Part shown: one piece after another, positions 1 through 11,768 of the stretch
Position numbering within the stretch: position 1 is the first letter of the stretch
Layout: each line of letters starts with the position of its first letter
DNA from: Sialis fuliginosa
Lineage: Eukaryota; Arthropoda; Insecta; Megaloptera; Sialidae
Reading direction: 5' to 3'
DNA length: 64,000 nt
NCBI GenBank assembly: GCA_961205875.1
Contig: OY540813.1
Span: forward strand, 14,293,001-14,357,000
Made by a program: the position numbers and the translations under genes
Notes under the pieces: model-generated
What the model was told of the DNA's origin: nothing
Seen by the model: only the letters and a program-made list of their open reading frames with translations
Databases searched by the model: none

Positions 1-518
1 GTTTAATATTTATTACGGTAAAAAGAAATAAAATAAAATATGGTATTTTAATTGAATATTTAGTGATTTATTTATAAATAATACCGATTTGTTTTACAAT
101 ATGTTATTTTTGTTTCCCTAACTTGCATTTAATGAATATTTACTGCAAAATAGTATATAGGTACACGCATTTGACCTCCATAAATTTTATTCTCTTTCAT
201 TTGATTCTGAATCATTGTTATTCTTAATTAACTAATTTATATAAGTGTCACGATTTTTTTTATTTACGTTGTTCTCGTTTGTGATAATTTTGTTTGTTTA
301 TTAGATATAGTCACATGAATGAGTTTACTACGTCAAACATGATATAAAATAATTTTTTATCAATTAATTCAATTATAAGTGAACAGTTTAAAAAAGTGAA
401 AATCATTTTCTACCTAAAAATGATTGGTTAACTTCAACTCAGAAAAATCATAATGAATAAATTAAAGTTTTTGTCATTATCAAGTTATAACAATTCAATG
501 CAATTCAAACAACTCATG
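1..518. other. AT-rich non-coding stretch
   Basis: No gene, RNA gene or clear repeat seen. The sequence is AT-rich with short homopolymer runs only. Confidence 0.5.
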
Positions 519-909
519 TACAGTCGCCTGCATTAATGGTCTTGCAGTTTGTATTCATTTTCGTTTATCACAAACTTAGTAGGCTCCTCCCATTTGATTA
601 TTATAATATTTAAATCATTTCTCCATGTATCAAACAAAGACAGATATTTAGAAATTCATTTGCCAGATAAAGAACTACTCTTCGTTTTTAGTAGTCATAT
701 ATATTTGTGCAATTAAATTATTATGTAATCTATTGAAAAGTGTACAAGTAAATTTTGTGGCAATAAATATTAGATATTCCGAATTTTAGTATTTAAATAT
801 ATTAAACATGATAGAAAAAGATAACCGATGATGTTTATCTTTAAATTTGGAATCTGATGCAAGCGATTCTAGCCTTTAGGGTGCCAGACGAGTTCTGCAG
901 GCGACTGTA
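519..909. mobile_element. MITE, TA-flanked, mariner/Tc1-like
   Basis: The two ends form a perfect 15-base inverted repeat: GTACAGTCGCCTGCA at 518-532 and its reverse complement at 896-910. If TA is taken as the target duplication, the element starts CAGTCGCCTGCA, as expected of the Tc1/mariner superfamily. The interior (about 365 bp) has no transposase frame, so it would be non-autonomous. The superfamily call rests only on the TA and the tip. Confidence 0.6.
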
Positions 910-3384
910 CATTTGAAAAAATGGAATCGTACAATATTTCATTAATTTACCAATGAATTGAATGTGATGAATTATAAAACAGTTTTATTGTTTTGGCTTT
1001 TGAATAACTCAATTACTAGATTTAGATTCATATATTCTAGCTCACTTGTGACAAAATACACTTGAAATGGTAATGATATTAAGTAATCAACCACAACTGT
1101 ATCAGTGTGTTCATCAACCCACTACCCTTTCATGTAAATTACCTATTTATTCGTTTTACATCTGTACTGATTGGTTCAACATTGATAAGCTATATTCCAT
1201 CTTGTGAGCAGTAAATTAGTTATCAATATTCAATATTGTTGTTTCCAATCAATAACAATCTTAAATTACCTTTTCAAACAGAGGGATGATAACAACAAGC
1301 ATGTATTAAATTAAAAATCTTTAGGTATGTATATAGAATAAGATTTTAATATATAAAGTAAAATATATAAACAAACATTTATCAAACGGGCAGTTCGATA
1401 TGTAATATACATTGACGAATGACCAACCGATCGGCCGTTTAATTTGTAATTCTAATGTCCGCTGTTCTCGCCAATTATTCCATCCAAACGTGGTTATTGT
1501 AAGAGGAAGACCTACATAACCGCACTATACGATTTCCTATACATCTTTCCTTCACACGCAAATTGTTTCAATGAAAATGACCAAATGTCCGTCCCATATC
1601 AATTAGCTATGAGTAACGCGAGTAACGCCAGAAAAGGACAATGGTATCATAAATAATACATTCGAGTATATTTATCTCTTTTGTCGTTGGCATGTGTTAT
1701 TGACCTTCCTACAATTTAAATTTATCGTGGCTCTTTTGTTCAGTTCAAATTAAAGGGAATTTCTATTTGTCACGTGCCTACTGAAAGAGTTAATTTTCAC
1801 AGTTGTAGCTACTGTACTGTAAGCGCTCCGGAATCACCGGACCAGAAATAATCTATTAAACGTTTAACTTTTTTATGACGCGTTTCGGGAAACTTAAATA
1901 AAAAATGTAATTTATACCCGTGTGCCTTTTCCGAGGATGAGATTAAATTCTAAGTTGAGAGCATCCGAGATTGTTCTTACTGAAAATACAGCAGCGTTTA
2001 ACGAATGTAAGTGAAAATAAAAAAAATACTGGATTATTTCTGGAAAGCTCGTACATTAAATTGCAATCACGGTTTTCTGTTACAGTTTTTGTGTTCTATT
2101 TTTATAGATTCATTAAACGTAAATAATATATTTGCATATAACGTAACTTTAATTTCGATCTTTCTATATGCAAACAATTACTAATACTTTCTATTTTCTA
2201 TATACTTAATTATATCAATCATAATAAAATAAACTGCTCTGGTTATAGAAAGATACTTAGTTTTTTTTTTATTTATGTACATGAAACATATTTTCAATAA
2301 TACGAACCGTTTCAAAAATACAATAAAAATATAAAAAATAAAATATATACTACAATTTTGCGATTCTCTTAAAAAATATTGAGATACAAAGTGCAGTAAA
2401 TTCAAGTGTGACACGGGATGAAGATCTTAGTTTTTTTAAATTATAATAATTAGTAAGAAAAAATACTATTTCCATATATATAATAACCTTTGTTTGTCAT
2501 ATAACGCATGACGTTGGCTGCAGAACTAAAAATTAAATTGAATGCAAACATAATAAAAAAATAATTTAAATTTTTTGTACCTACGTCAAAAAGTTGAAAT
2601 TCTATATTTAAACATGATTTGAATTGATGATTGAAACATGATTAAAACGTTTTATTGGATCTGAAATCATTTATTAATGGTTACATTACACCATTACATT
2701 ACAAAGAACATACTTTATTTATAACGAAATCGAAGCGTTGTTTATCAAGTTATATTAATAATGAAATTTGAAATTTATAATTTTTATCTATAATTTATCT
2801 ATAGGTAGGTAGGATTAAAATTAAGTGCATTGGCATGGTTGGACTGATTATAAGTTAAAAATGATAGCTGAAATTGAAATATTTCAACAATAACCGAAAC
2901 AGATTGTATACATGCGTCAACGGACGTTCAAAGTAAAATTTAATACAAAAATGATGAATAAATAATGAAATAAACAGATTTACGTATGTATGTATTTTGT
3001 ACATTGAACAAACATATATACGAAACTTCGTTACACATATGATTTATTAGTAATAAACTCAATACTCTGACATCGATTGTGTTTTAATAAAATAATCCAA
3101 TTTGAAAACAAATTTGAAAAGCTGTCATCAGGGTTGACTGCAACAGTAATAATCCTTGGACATTGGGGATATCTATTACAAGATTATATTATTATACATA
3201 CATACATGAAACTAATCTCTTGACTGTTTTTGATAATTAATATGTATTTTATAATTCGATATCTACATACGAAGTATTAAAAAATTAAATTTGCTTTATA
3301 ATAATTTCCAATGTGAATTTAACGATTTTTTTATGGTAAAACTTGTTTTATTTCAATTTATAAATAAGTATGGTTATACAAATA
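910..3384. other. AT-rich non-coding stretch with a less AT-rich block
   Basis: No gene recognised. About 1,380-1,860 is less AT-rich and more complex than its surroundings, without a visible repeat or long frame; it could be regulatory, but nothing in the sequence proves this. The rest is AT-rich. Confidence 0.4.
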
Positions 3385-3926
3385 AGGTACTGATACCAGT
3401 CTTGGATATGACTCCAATAATGGTTTTTTAAATTAAATGTACAGAATTAGAAATATTTGTTGATATTTGCTTACTACCATTTCTGAATATTAATCTATAT
3501 ACATTTAACTATCTAACAGCGTGATTTGATAATAATCGGCCAATAGGTGTCAAAATGGTGGACATTTAAACTAATTATTAGCATAATTTATTAATTCATT
3601 ATTATGTATATTATCATAGCAATTGCTTTACATTGTTTCAAATTTGACGATTCTTTCTTTTATATCTTTTATTAGCAAGTGTCCATCACTGCGTGCTCAT
3701 TACTGTTTTTATTTTATCCATTAATGGAGAAAAAACATAAACAAAATAAAAGGCTATAATTTAAAAAACGAACTATATTCGCGGACTTTGGTAATTAAAT
3801 TGTTTAAATAAAGAGTTACTTGTTTTATTAGTAACATGAGTTCACGACAATTACAAAAAATAAGCCAGTGAACAACAAAAACAGTAAACCTTGCTCTTAT
3901 AGCGGCAATAATTGGTGCCAGTACCT
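3385..3926 (+). mobile_element. MITE family A, full-length copy
   Basis: The element is bounded by imperfect inverted tips (AGGTACTGATACCAG on the left; the right end reads TGGTGCCAGTACCT) with TA on both outer sides (3383-3384 and 3927-3928). About 540 bp. It is the most complete of five copies in the window (others near 24.9, 26.0, 27.8 and 32.5 kb) and shares internal blocks such as GCAAGTGTCCATCACTGCG with them. There is no transposase frame. The TA duplication suggests Tc1/mariner mobilisation. Confidence 0.8.
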
Positions 3927-4012
3927 TATATAAATATTCAAGAAAAGTCTTGTATAATGGCACGTTTTTCTATAGGTAAAAAAGATTATTACCTGGGAGG
4001 GGATATCAATAG

Positions 4013-4145
4013 AGGGGCCCAAAACCAATATTTTATAAACTCATTACTGAAGTAATGACATAGAAAATTATGTTTGGTGTCCCTGTTGGTGGAGGCGCAA
4101 ATCAATCTTTTATAAATTACTTGAAGTAATAATATCGAAATTAAA
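4013..4145. repeat. Imperfect tandem duplication (~65-75 bp unit)
   Basis: Two diverged copies follow each other. Both contain CAAAAYCAATMTTTTATAAA-like sequence, then GAAGTAAT, then an ATA.(C/G)AAATTA ending. The first copy starts in a GGGGCCC-containing patch and the second in a GGTGGAGGCGC patch. Confidence 0.45.
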
Positions 4146-6578
4146 ATTTGCAATACATAATTTCAATAAATGTTAACAAGATAATGTTGCATAGCTAAAT
4201 TGTAGTATTCACAATACAAGACGATAATGAATGTTATAATATTCTCAACATATATAAGAAAATATTATGTTATTATTTACTCCAGGTACGGTTTAAATCT
4301 GACAATATGAATATATCTGATTTCGTGAAGTTTTACTTATTAAAATAATGTTTGTATTTATATCTATATTGAGCATTAGTTTGCTATATATAAATATTTA
4401 TGTACATATCCTATCTATGGGATAATTTGATATTAAAATAGTCTACCTTTAAATATTTACGTTGCGTGACGATTGAGTTAGGACTGGGTTTAATGGCGTG
4501 TAGATATTCACTTAAATAGTAAATTCCAAAAATGAATAAATGAATACGTGATTGAAAACGCAACACTGAAAAAATTGTAAAGTAGTTGTTTTAATTTGAG
4601 AAAACATGCAAAACATTTATTTATTTTGCCATATATTCGTAAATATTCATCATTTTAATTGAAAACCATGATAACTGTACACTTATTTCTCATATAAATA
4701 ACCGTTTTTATTTATAATTTAATATTACAAATTTAGTAAAGTGACGAATAGATCAAATTAAAATAATTAAAATTTTATTTTATACAAAGTATGTTATTTC
4801 ATATATTAGGTTACAACAATATTTAAATTAATTTCTCATTAAATTCCAAATTAAAATAACAATAGAATGTCAACTTCTTAAAAAAATAAAGCACATTTAG
4901 GTTATCAAAAATGCATAGAATTTCGTAAGTGTACTCTTTTATGACAACAAATAAGAGACCATAAATAATATATCTTCATCAAAACGAGACGAGTTAACGA
5001 TAAACAAACTTGCCTATATAAAGTCGGCCACTTAAAAGGGGTTTTATAGAAGCTCCTAATTCATCTGTTGTAACCATCGTTTTGTTCAATATTAAGTACA
5101 ATGTTTTTATACGCGTTATTAAATACGTATTCTTTCTGATAAATTGTCATTTTTATTTGATTTTTATTTTATTTACGTAAATAATATATTAATAAAGATA
5201 TTTTTTAATCTGGCAGTTCGAAATGTTACATTGTGCAGTGCTTAAGGAAAAAGTAATATGTAATATTTAGAACTGCATCTTTGAATATTAAAGGTGCACA
5301 GATAAACTACAACTGCATACTTAAATAACCCCTGTAGAACTACGTATTCGCCGGTGGTATTATGGGGTAACTTCATGAGCCGGAATGCACGGATTTTATG
5401 TCATACTTTGAAAGCTTATATCTCCGAAAGCAACAATTGTAGAGCAATAGATAAAATGTCAATAAATAGCTTATCGATATAGTCAATTTTAATTTTTGTA
5501 ATAAAATAAGTTTTAATCCTCAACCCTGCAACTCTTATTTAAAATAACATGAAAAAAGTTAAACTAATTTTCATAGATTTTGTACTAATAGCCGAAGTAA
5601 TAAAACATATAATATAACATATTTTCTATGATAAGCGTAAAGTTCTAAGTTATTATTAGAGTTGCTTCATTTCTTTTTTTTAAATATGTATATTTTATTA
5701 AGAATGTTATATATTATGTACAGGAGTTAATAAAATAAAAATCATAATACTTTTACTTCCTCGCCATATTGAAGATGCGAGAAACATTGTGATCGTTTTA
5801 AAATGAGAAAAAAAATTGTTCTGCAATTTCAAAATTTTAACTTTATCTTTCCGTTTCAGGTCAGGCATCTGCTTGTCGAGTGAATTCTTGTCATACTTAC
5901 AACTCATGAACAACTGAACCGATATTAATTAAACATGGTTGGATGATTGGGTCTGGCTTGAGAACGGTCTCATTTTAAAATCGTGTGAATATTTATTTTT
6001 TTAAAGATATCTCATGAACGACACATGTTACATGAAAATTGTATATAATCTTTTTTGTAGAGTATTCAATTTCCTATAATACAAGTCTACAATGTTACCT
6101 TACAAATATTTATTTTAATTTCCTTTAAAAAATCGTGATTTGTTTGTTTGAATTGACATTTACTTTTAATATTTAAAAAAAAAATTAGATTTAGATTGAA
6201 ACTGTCAAAAATTAAAAATATACAATAAAAAATTAAATGGTTAACCAATGAGAATACTTTAGGTATCGGTCTTTATTAACATTGCTCCTTTGGTGAATTA
6301 GGCACAAGGGAGCACTGTGCATTTACTTGGCAGAAGTTTTTAAAATAAACAAATGAAAATATCCTTGTTTACGAGAAAATTTGTTAACAGAATCCTTAGA
6401 ACACATGTCGCATTTTTCGTATTTAACAAGTGAGTACATAAAATATATACACATAAACAAATAAACACATATGTAAATATATGTAACATATATTTATTTA
6501 CCTATGTAATGACGTTAATACACTTTCAAAAAGATAAAATTTGTGCAAAATACTGTACAACACAAGTAAACTTGAATA
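4146..6578. other. AT-rich non-coding stretch
   Basis: No gene recognised. There is a 16-base inverted match (core TTTTAAAATGAGA) at about 5,790-5,808 and 5,967-5,985, and a pyrimidine-CAG acceptor-like site near 5,860. The exon that site would open lacks support. Confidence 0.35.
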
Positions 6579-6891
6579 GGCATCATAACGTAGAGAGTTC
6601 TGTATGCTAACCCCTCTTTGTTGACTCACATTAAGAATTTATAACCGTAGTACAGAACGCTCAAGTTTTCTGTCTGCCATTATGTTAATGGGATATTTAC
6701 CTTACAACTCTCTACTTTCAATATACTTAAAATCAGTTCTGTTTTTTATGAGGTATATTGACTTAGCTACATCAGGGATGTTTTTCCCATAAAACATCCC
6801 TAACTTTGTTTTGTACGGAAAGTAGTTTGCGTTAAATTTACTTGATTTTGATACTAAAATTTGTACTACATATACAAATGGCGTCATAACG
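6579..6891. repeat. Segment flanked by 12-bp direct repeats, with internal hairpin
   Basis: GGCATCATAACG at 6579-6590 and GGCGTCATAACG at 6880-6891 bracket about 290 bp. Inside is a perfect 11-bp stem with a 6-base loop (AGGGATGTTTT paired with its complement, 6774-6801) and short inverted matches of GTAGAGAGTT. The flanks could be target duplications of an old insertion; no superfamily is evident. Confidence 0.3.
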
Positions 6892-7047
6892 CTGCCAAAT
6901 GGTTACATTATTTTATAAGATTGTCTTTTTTCTAAAAGAAAAACTGTTTGATATTTAGGATAGAATAAAACTATTTTAAAAATTACGGCAATAAAATATT
7001 ATAATTTAGAAAAGAACAAACAAAATACTTAGTTATAATAATATTTA

Positions 7048-7417
7048 TTATGGTGTTTTTTTTATTGTTTTTTTTTTGTTTTAGCTTTGGATCAAAAGTT
7101 TATTGTCCAAAAATTTCAGATTCAGAGATGAAACCTGTCAACGGTGCAAATCGAATATCTTATCTTATTATAGAAAATTTAATTCTCTATAATATGCTGC
7201 TGTGAGAAATTAAAATAAATACATTTTTCAACGAGCTATTCACGCATAAGTAAAAAAGTAATTTTTCCCATGATAATTAAATGGGAAAAAGATACGGTTT
7301 GCGCTGTTCAGAGGTTTGAACTACGAGTCTGAAATTTTAGGACAATTAACTTTTGATCCAAAGCTAAAACATAAGCTAATGGGATCGAAGAAATAAAAAT
7401 AAATAAAAACACCCTAA
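7048..7417. mobile_element. Fold-back MITE (~370 bp)
   Basis: The ends form long imperfect inverted arms of about 100-120 bp. The left arm reads GGTGTTTTTTTTATT then TTAGCTTTGGATCAAAAGT; the right arm is its diverged reverse complement ending near 7,414. The centre is AT-rich with no coding frame. The target duplication is not clear in this AT-rich context. Confidence 0.6.
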
Positions 7418-8362
7418 TATTTATACATACTATGCATATTTGTTTTGCAATTGTATCGCAATACAATAAACATACTACTGTAATTAATCACACTTCCATT
7501 AATTTCATCAATATTATATATATGTATTTTATATTTTAATTATATATTACATGAGTTCCGATTAAAATCCCGACATTCAAAATCCCGAAAAGTCAAATTC
7601 CCTTACTTTAATTAAATTAATTTAAAATATAAATGTAAATGCACGTTATATTAATTTTCCTCGGTTAGGACAAACTCCGGCGGCAAAGCTGAGAGTTATT
7701 TAAGTTTAAAACGAGGACACAATCTCCACCGCAACGAAGTGTTTTTAAATAGTTTTGAAATGGTTGACAATAAATTTTTTTTTTTACTTTCAAGAATTTC
7801 AGTATCCGGATTTTGGATGTTGGATTAAGACCAATTTTTTAAACATATGTACAATAATGTACGTATTATTGGTTCGACTTTTACACATACGTCTACATAC
7901 AATATGATGTATGTGACAATGTTTAGTGAATGTATAAAACAATTTTATCCTGTGTAATTAATCAGTTTGAATTTAAGCAATACGTAATTGAATTTATCAA
8001 TCATATGTGGTTTTAGTAAAGCACATAATAATATATTATTAATTAAAACATTAAAGACTATATCAATGTGTAAATAATTGTATTAATTAAGTTAATTCTC
8101 ATTTTGCTGTTAATATTAATATTATTATGTATATTATAATATACTATTAGGTTCTCTTTTCAAAAGTCGTAATATAGTATGTTTAAGGTTTATTTAAATA
8201 TCCGTTAAATATATATAGGTAAATGAGAATGATATAATTTCGATGTGGTGTTTTTATTTTATTTTTTGAATAGGTGTACGTAAATTTGTATATATTTGTA
8301 TATATAAAAAGTATATTTATAAGAGAACATTAAGAAAAAATTAAATTAAATTATTATTATTT
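7418..8362. other. AT-rich non-coding stretch
   Basis: No gene seen. A short patch with repeated AAATCCCGA (about 7,565-7,600) and a slightly GC-richer patch at 7,667-7,740 look like repeat debris. Confidence 0.35.
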
Positions 8363-8788
8363 CAGGGTGACCACTGGTTTTAAAAAATAAAATTCCCTGA
8401 CTTTTCCCTGACCACACATTCTAAATTTCCTGACCACTAGAGGCTCGGGGGCCCCGGGACGAGAAGTTATCGAGGGGCAAAAATAAAATTGGAATACCTT
8501 TTTTTTGCTCGTCAATTTAAATTTATACACTTTTTTCTTCTTTAAATGAATAAGTGTAGAATTGAAGTTGAGAAGCAAAAAAAGGTCATTAAAATCAAAA
8601 TTAATAATAAGTATAAAGGCACTGCCCCGACTGCCTTGGAAAAATACCTGGCCCAGAATTTATAATAAATTCCCTGACTTTTAAAAAAAATTTAATAAAT
8701 TCCCTGAGTCTTCAAAATTTTAAATAAATTCCCTGACTTTCCCTGCCTACTTTAGGCTTCCCTGACTTTCCAGAAAGTGGACACCCTG
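8363..8788. mobile_element. Non-autonomous hAT-like element
   Basis: The left tip CAGGGTGACCACTGG and right tip (reverse complement CAGGGTGTCCACTTTC) are near-inverted repeats of the type found in many hAT elements. The element carries repeated TTCCCTGACTTT motifs near both ends, typical of hAT subterminal repeats. Flanking 8-mers agree at about 5 of 8 positions (TATTATTT and TATTTTAA), so the target duplication is weak. No transposase is present. Confidence 0.65.
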
Positions 8789-9596
8789 TATTTTAATCAA
8801 GTCTTACATACTACCGTTTTTCATCGATGACGGAAAACCGTGAAAAAAAAACGAAATTTAATAGTTTTTAAACTATTCAGAATAATTTTAAAACAATAGT
8901 TTGAATTTGGTGTTTTTAAAAATGTTATGATAAAACGAATAAAAACATATTAAAGGAACAGCCTAGAAAAACATTAATTTCCTTCGCTATAACATTGCAC
9001 AAAAACAAACCCATTAATTATCTATAAGATCATAATAACCTTTCTCCTTATTACAATAATAATCACTTAATAATAAACTCTCATTTGTCTTCATGTCCAA
9101 ACAAACATCAATCAAAAGTCAGATCACTGTATAAGTTATTATATGTCCCATTTTCCTTCACTTCCTCTACTCTTTGTATAAAAACTGAATTCTAAGAAAC
9201 CAATATTGACATTAGGGGATTTCACGATTTGTGTCAAGAAATAGAGTGTGTGGGTCTTGGACTTGAAATAAAAATCTCAGCAGAGAAGAAAATGCAAATA
9301 TCAAAGCATATGTATACTTTATTTATTTTCACAACTTATTGTTAGAAAAGAAGGTAGATATACGTAGTACATTCGAACAGTAAATGCAACACTGGTATAG
9401 AACAAAAATTGTTTTAAAATAAATAGTTTTGAAGTTACAATAAACACAAACATTAATAGTTACTCTCTTTTTCACGTAAAGTTTTATATTTTATTTTTAT
9501 ATGTATTAATCGAGTTAAAATCGCAGAAGTTTTCCGTCAAAAAATTACAAACGTTTTTTCGTTATTTATAGTTTTAAACACATATGAAGCTATTTT
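8789..9596. other. AT-rich non-coding stretch
   Basis: No gene and no clear repeat seen. Confidence 0.4.
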
Positions 9597-9850
9597 TAAC
9601 CGACTTCAAAAAAGGAGGAGGTTCTCAATTTGACAATATATATTTTCTAATCTGACCATGGACTTTAAAGATACGCCATTCAAATAGAAAAATAGAAAAC
9701 TTTTTAAGAAAAAAATATAACCGACTTAAAAAAACCCTAAAATTACTGAAAAGTATATAATAATTAAATTTAACGTTAAAAACTTAAAAAAAATATAAAA
9801 CTGACTTCAAAAACTGTTAAATTTAATTACTAAATACATTTCAGTATTTT
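9597..9850 (+). repeat. ACCGACTTC repeat (lepidopteran type), fragment
   Basis: It begins ACCGACTTCAAAAAAGGAG and continues GAGGTTCTCAATT, a phrase that recurs throughout lepidopteran genomes. Further CCGACTT/CTGACTT motifs follow at about 9,720 and 9,800. It abuts the large fold-back that starts at 9,859. A reversed copy lies at 51,560-52,060. Confidence 0.6.
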
Positions 9851-9858
9851 TACGTTTT

Positions 9859-11768
9859 TAGGGTTCCGTCTGTCCTTTTCCCTCAAAGCTAAATAGCTCG
9901 TAAACTATATAAGCTAGAAACTTGAAATTTTTACTGAACATGTAAATGACGTCCACTAAAGAGCTAAAGCTAGGTAAAAAATATTTTTTTATACCAAGGC
10001 ATGTGGCACGTTAAAATGTATAACAAAACAAGCGGAATTTGACACTTTTTCTATTTTTTTTTTCTAAATTAAAAATGGTGCCTGCAGGGGAGCTTTAAAG
10101 CAAATAAAAAAAAAACTCAATTAGTAGAATATAATTATTGGCTCAAAAAATCTGAAAAAATTTTGGTAACGAGGCTTTGGTGGGACTACCAACGGTAAAT
10201 ACTAAAGTCAACAATATAATTTTAAATTTTAGAATAATAGGAAGGGGCGAAATAGAATTTTTTATTTTGATATCTAGGCAAGTGAGGTGTCAAAATGTAG
10301 ATCTCAATTAGTAGAACTTGACACTTTTTATACTTTTTTCTAATTCAAAAATGCACCTGTGGATCCAAACAGTCCACGTAGTACGAACTTCGCAACCGTT
10401 ATGACATACACTCGTGTATATCTTGTCCGAATTATTATATATATTTGTTTTAAATCGGTTTTATTTTTTTGTCAGATTCTATTTGGGTGATACAAATATT
10501 AAGTATATGATAAAACACGACCAATCAATTTTAAGGCACTTATGTAGTATGCCACTAACATGTCAAATTTTCAATAATATTGTTCGCAAACCGAACCGCA
10601 TCTTGACCAGAACCAATCAATCACATTATTGTAAAATCAAGAGTGAGGTGAAGCAGAATTCATTCCACTAACAGCCAAATTAATTCCGCAGTGAAGTGGA
10701 TGCGGAATAACGATTGTCTTTTATTATTGGATTTCGCTAAGTGACTGCGAGAGAAGGCTGCGGCGCATCAGGAAACAGCTGTTCGCTTGGATCGCACACA
10801 ATTCTTTCTAAAACAATGGGCCAAAACCATCAAGTTGATTGCGTCGTTGAGACAAAAACAGTGAAGGGAGAGGCGTTACTGTCGAATACACATCGATGTA
10901 ACCACACCGAACTGATAAATACGAGGAAAATATTTAGATACAATACGGCCGCTGTGCACACAATATCTACATTGTCACTGTTTCTATAAAATCATTTACT
11001 GAACTCTATACAATCTTTAGAATAGCACACAAAGATGTAATAATTATATGGGAAAATGCTCAAGTTGAATAAAGTTCTTACAATGATTATTTGTGAAATA
11101 ATATCGTATATATACATAACATTTCAATATATACAAAATGAAAGCTTTTATGGCATGATGATTTTTTATGCATATTTAACAATATTGCTTAGTTATATAA
11201 AGAACAAAATTTGGTTAAGACATACACGGGTATATGCATAAGGACTGTTTGGAGCCACTTACAGGAGCATTTTTGAGTTAGAAAAAAATATAAAAATAGT
11301 GTCATGTTCTACTAATTGCGATCTACATTTTGACATACCTAGATATGAAAATAAAAATAAAAAATTCAATGACGCCTTTCCCAATTTTTCCATTTGAAAT
11401 GATATTGTTGACTTTAGTATTTGCCGTTTTTTTAGATTTTTTGAGCAACTATTTACTGAGCTAGAGGGGGGGGGGGCAAATTGAGATCTACATTTTGACA
11501 CCTTATACACCTTCGTACATTTTTTTTGCTTTAAAACGCCTTGTATGTGCCATTTTTAATAATAAAAAGAAATTGAGTCAATTTCCACTGGTTTGGTTAT
11601 ACATTTTGATGTGCCACATGCCTTGGTAAAAAATTTTTTTTTTTTTTCAAAAAATGTGTAATCTTTTACTAGAGTACTAGAGGGTATAATATCACATGTT
11701 CAGTAAAAATTTTAAGTTTCAAGCTACGAGTTATTTTGCTTTGCTTAATAAGGTTTCTTCGAAACCCT
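9859..11768. mobile_element. Giant fold-back element 1 (AGGGTTCC group)
   Basis: The left arm (9,859-10,375) starts AGGGTTCCGTCTGTCC; the right arm (11,242-11,768) is its diverged reverse complement ending GAAACCCT. Paired blocks include CCAAGGCATGTGGCAC, TTGACTTTAGTATTTGCCG and GGACTGTTTGGA. The arms enclose about 870 bp of unrelated sequence that contains a copy of another repeat (10,815-10,975) and a hairpin (ATTCCGCA/TGCGGAAT at about 10,683-10,708). The right arm contains a run of eleven G (11,466-11,476). Short open frames here begin at GTG or are arm sequence, and I do not regard them as genes. Confidence 0.75.
10815..10975 (+). repeat. Dispersed repeat G, copy 1 (inside fold-back 1)
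   Basis: It matches, with divergence, 14,465-14,645. Both begin ACAAT(G/A)GGCCAAA, then ATCAAGTT, then GAGACA(A/G)AAA, a GA-rich tract, CACNGANCTGAT(A/T)AAT and AAATATTTAG. Its family is unknown to me. In this copy it forms part of the loop of fold-back 1. Confidence 0.5.

Noticed and set aside
5845-5910. Splice-acceptor-like TTTCCGTTTCAG
   Set aside because: No matching donor at a sensible distance with an open frame and no coding-like composition; such sites are common by chance.
11466-11476. Run of eleven G as a quadruplex or functional signal
   Set aside because: It is a single homopolymer in a decayed fold-back arm; the partner arm lacks it, and such a run is prone to sequencing error.
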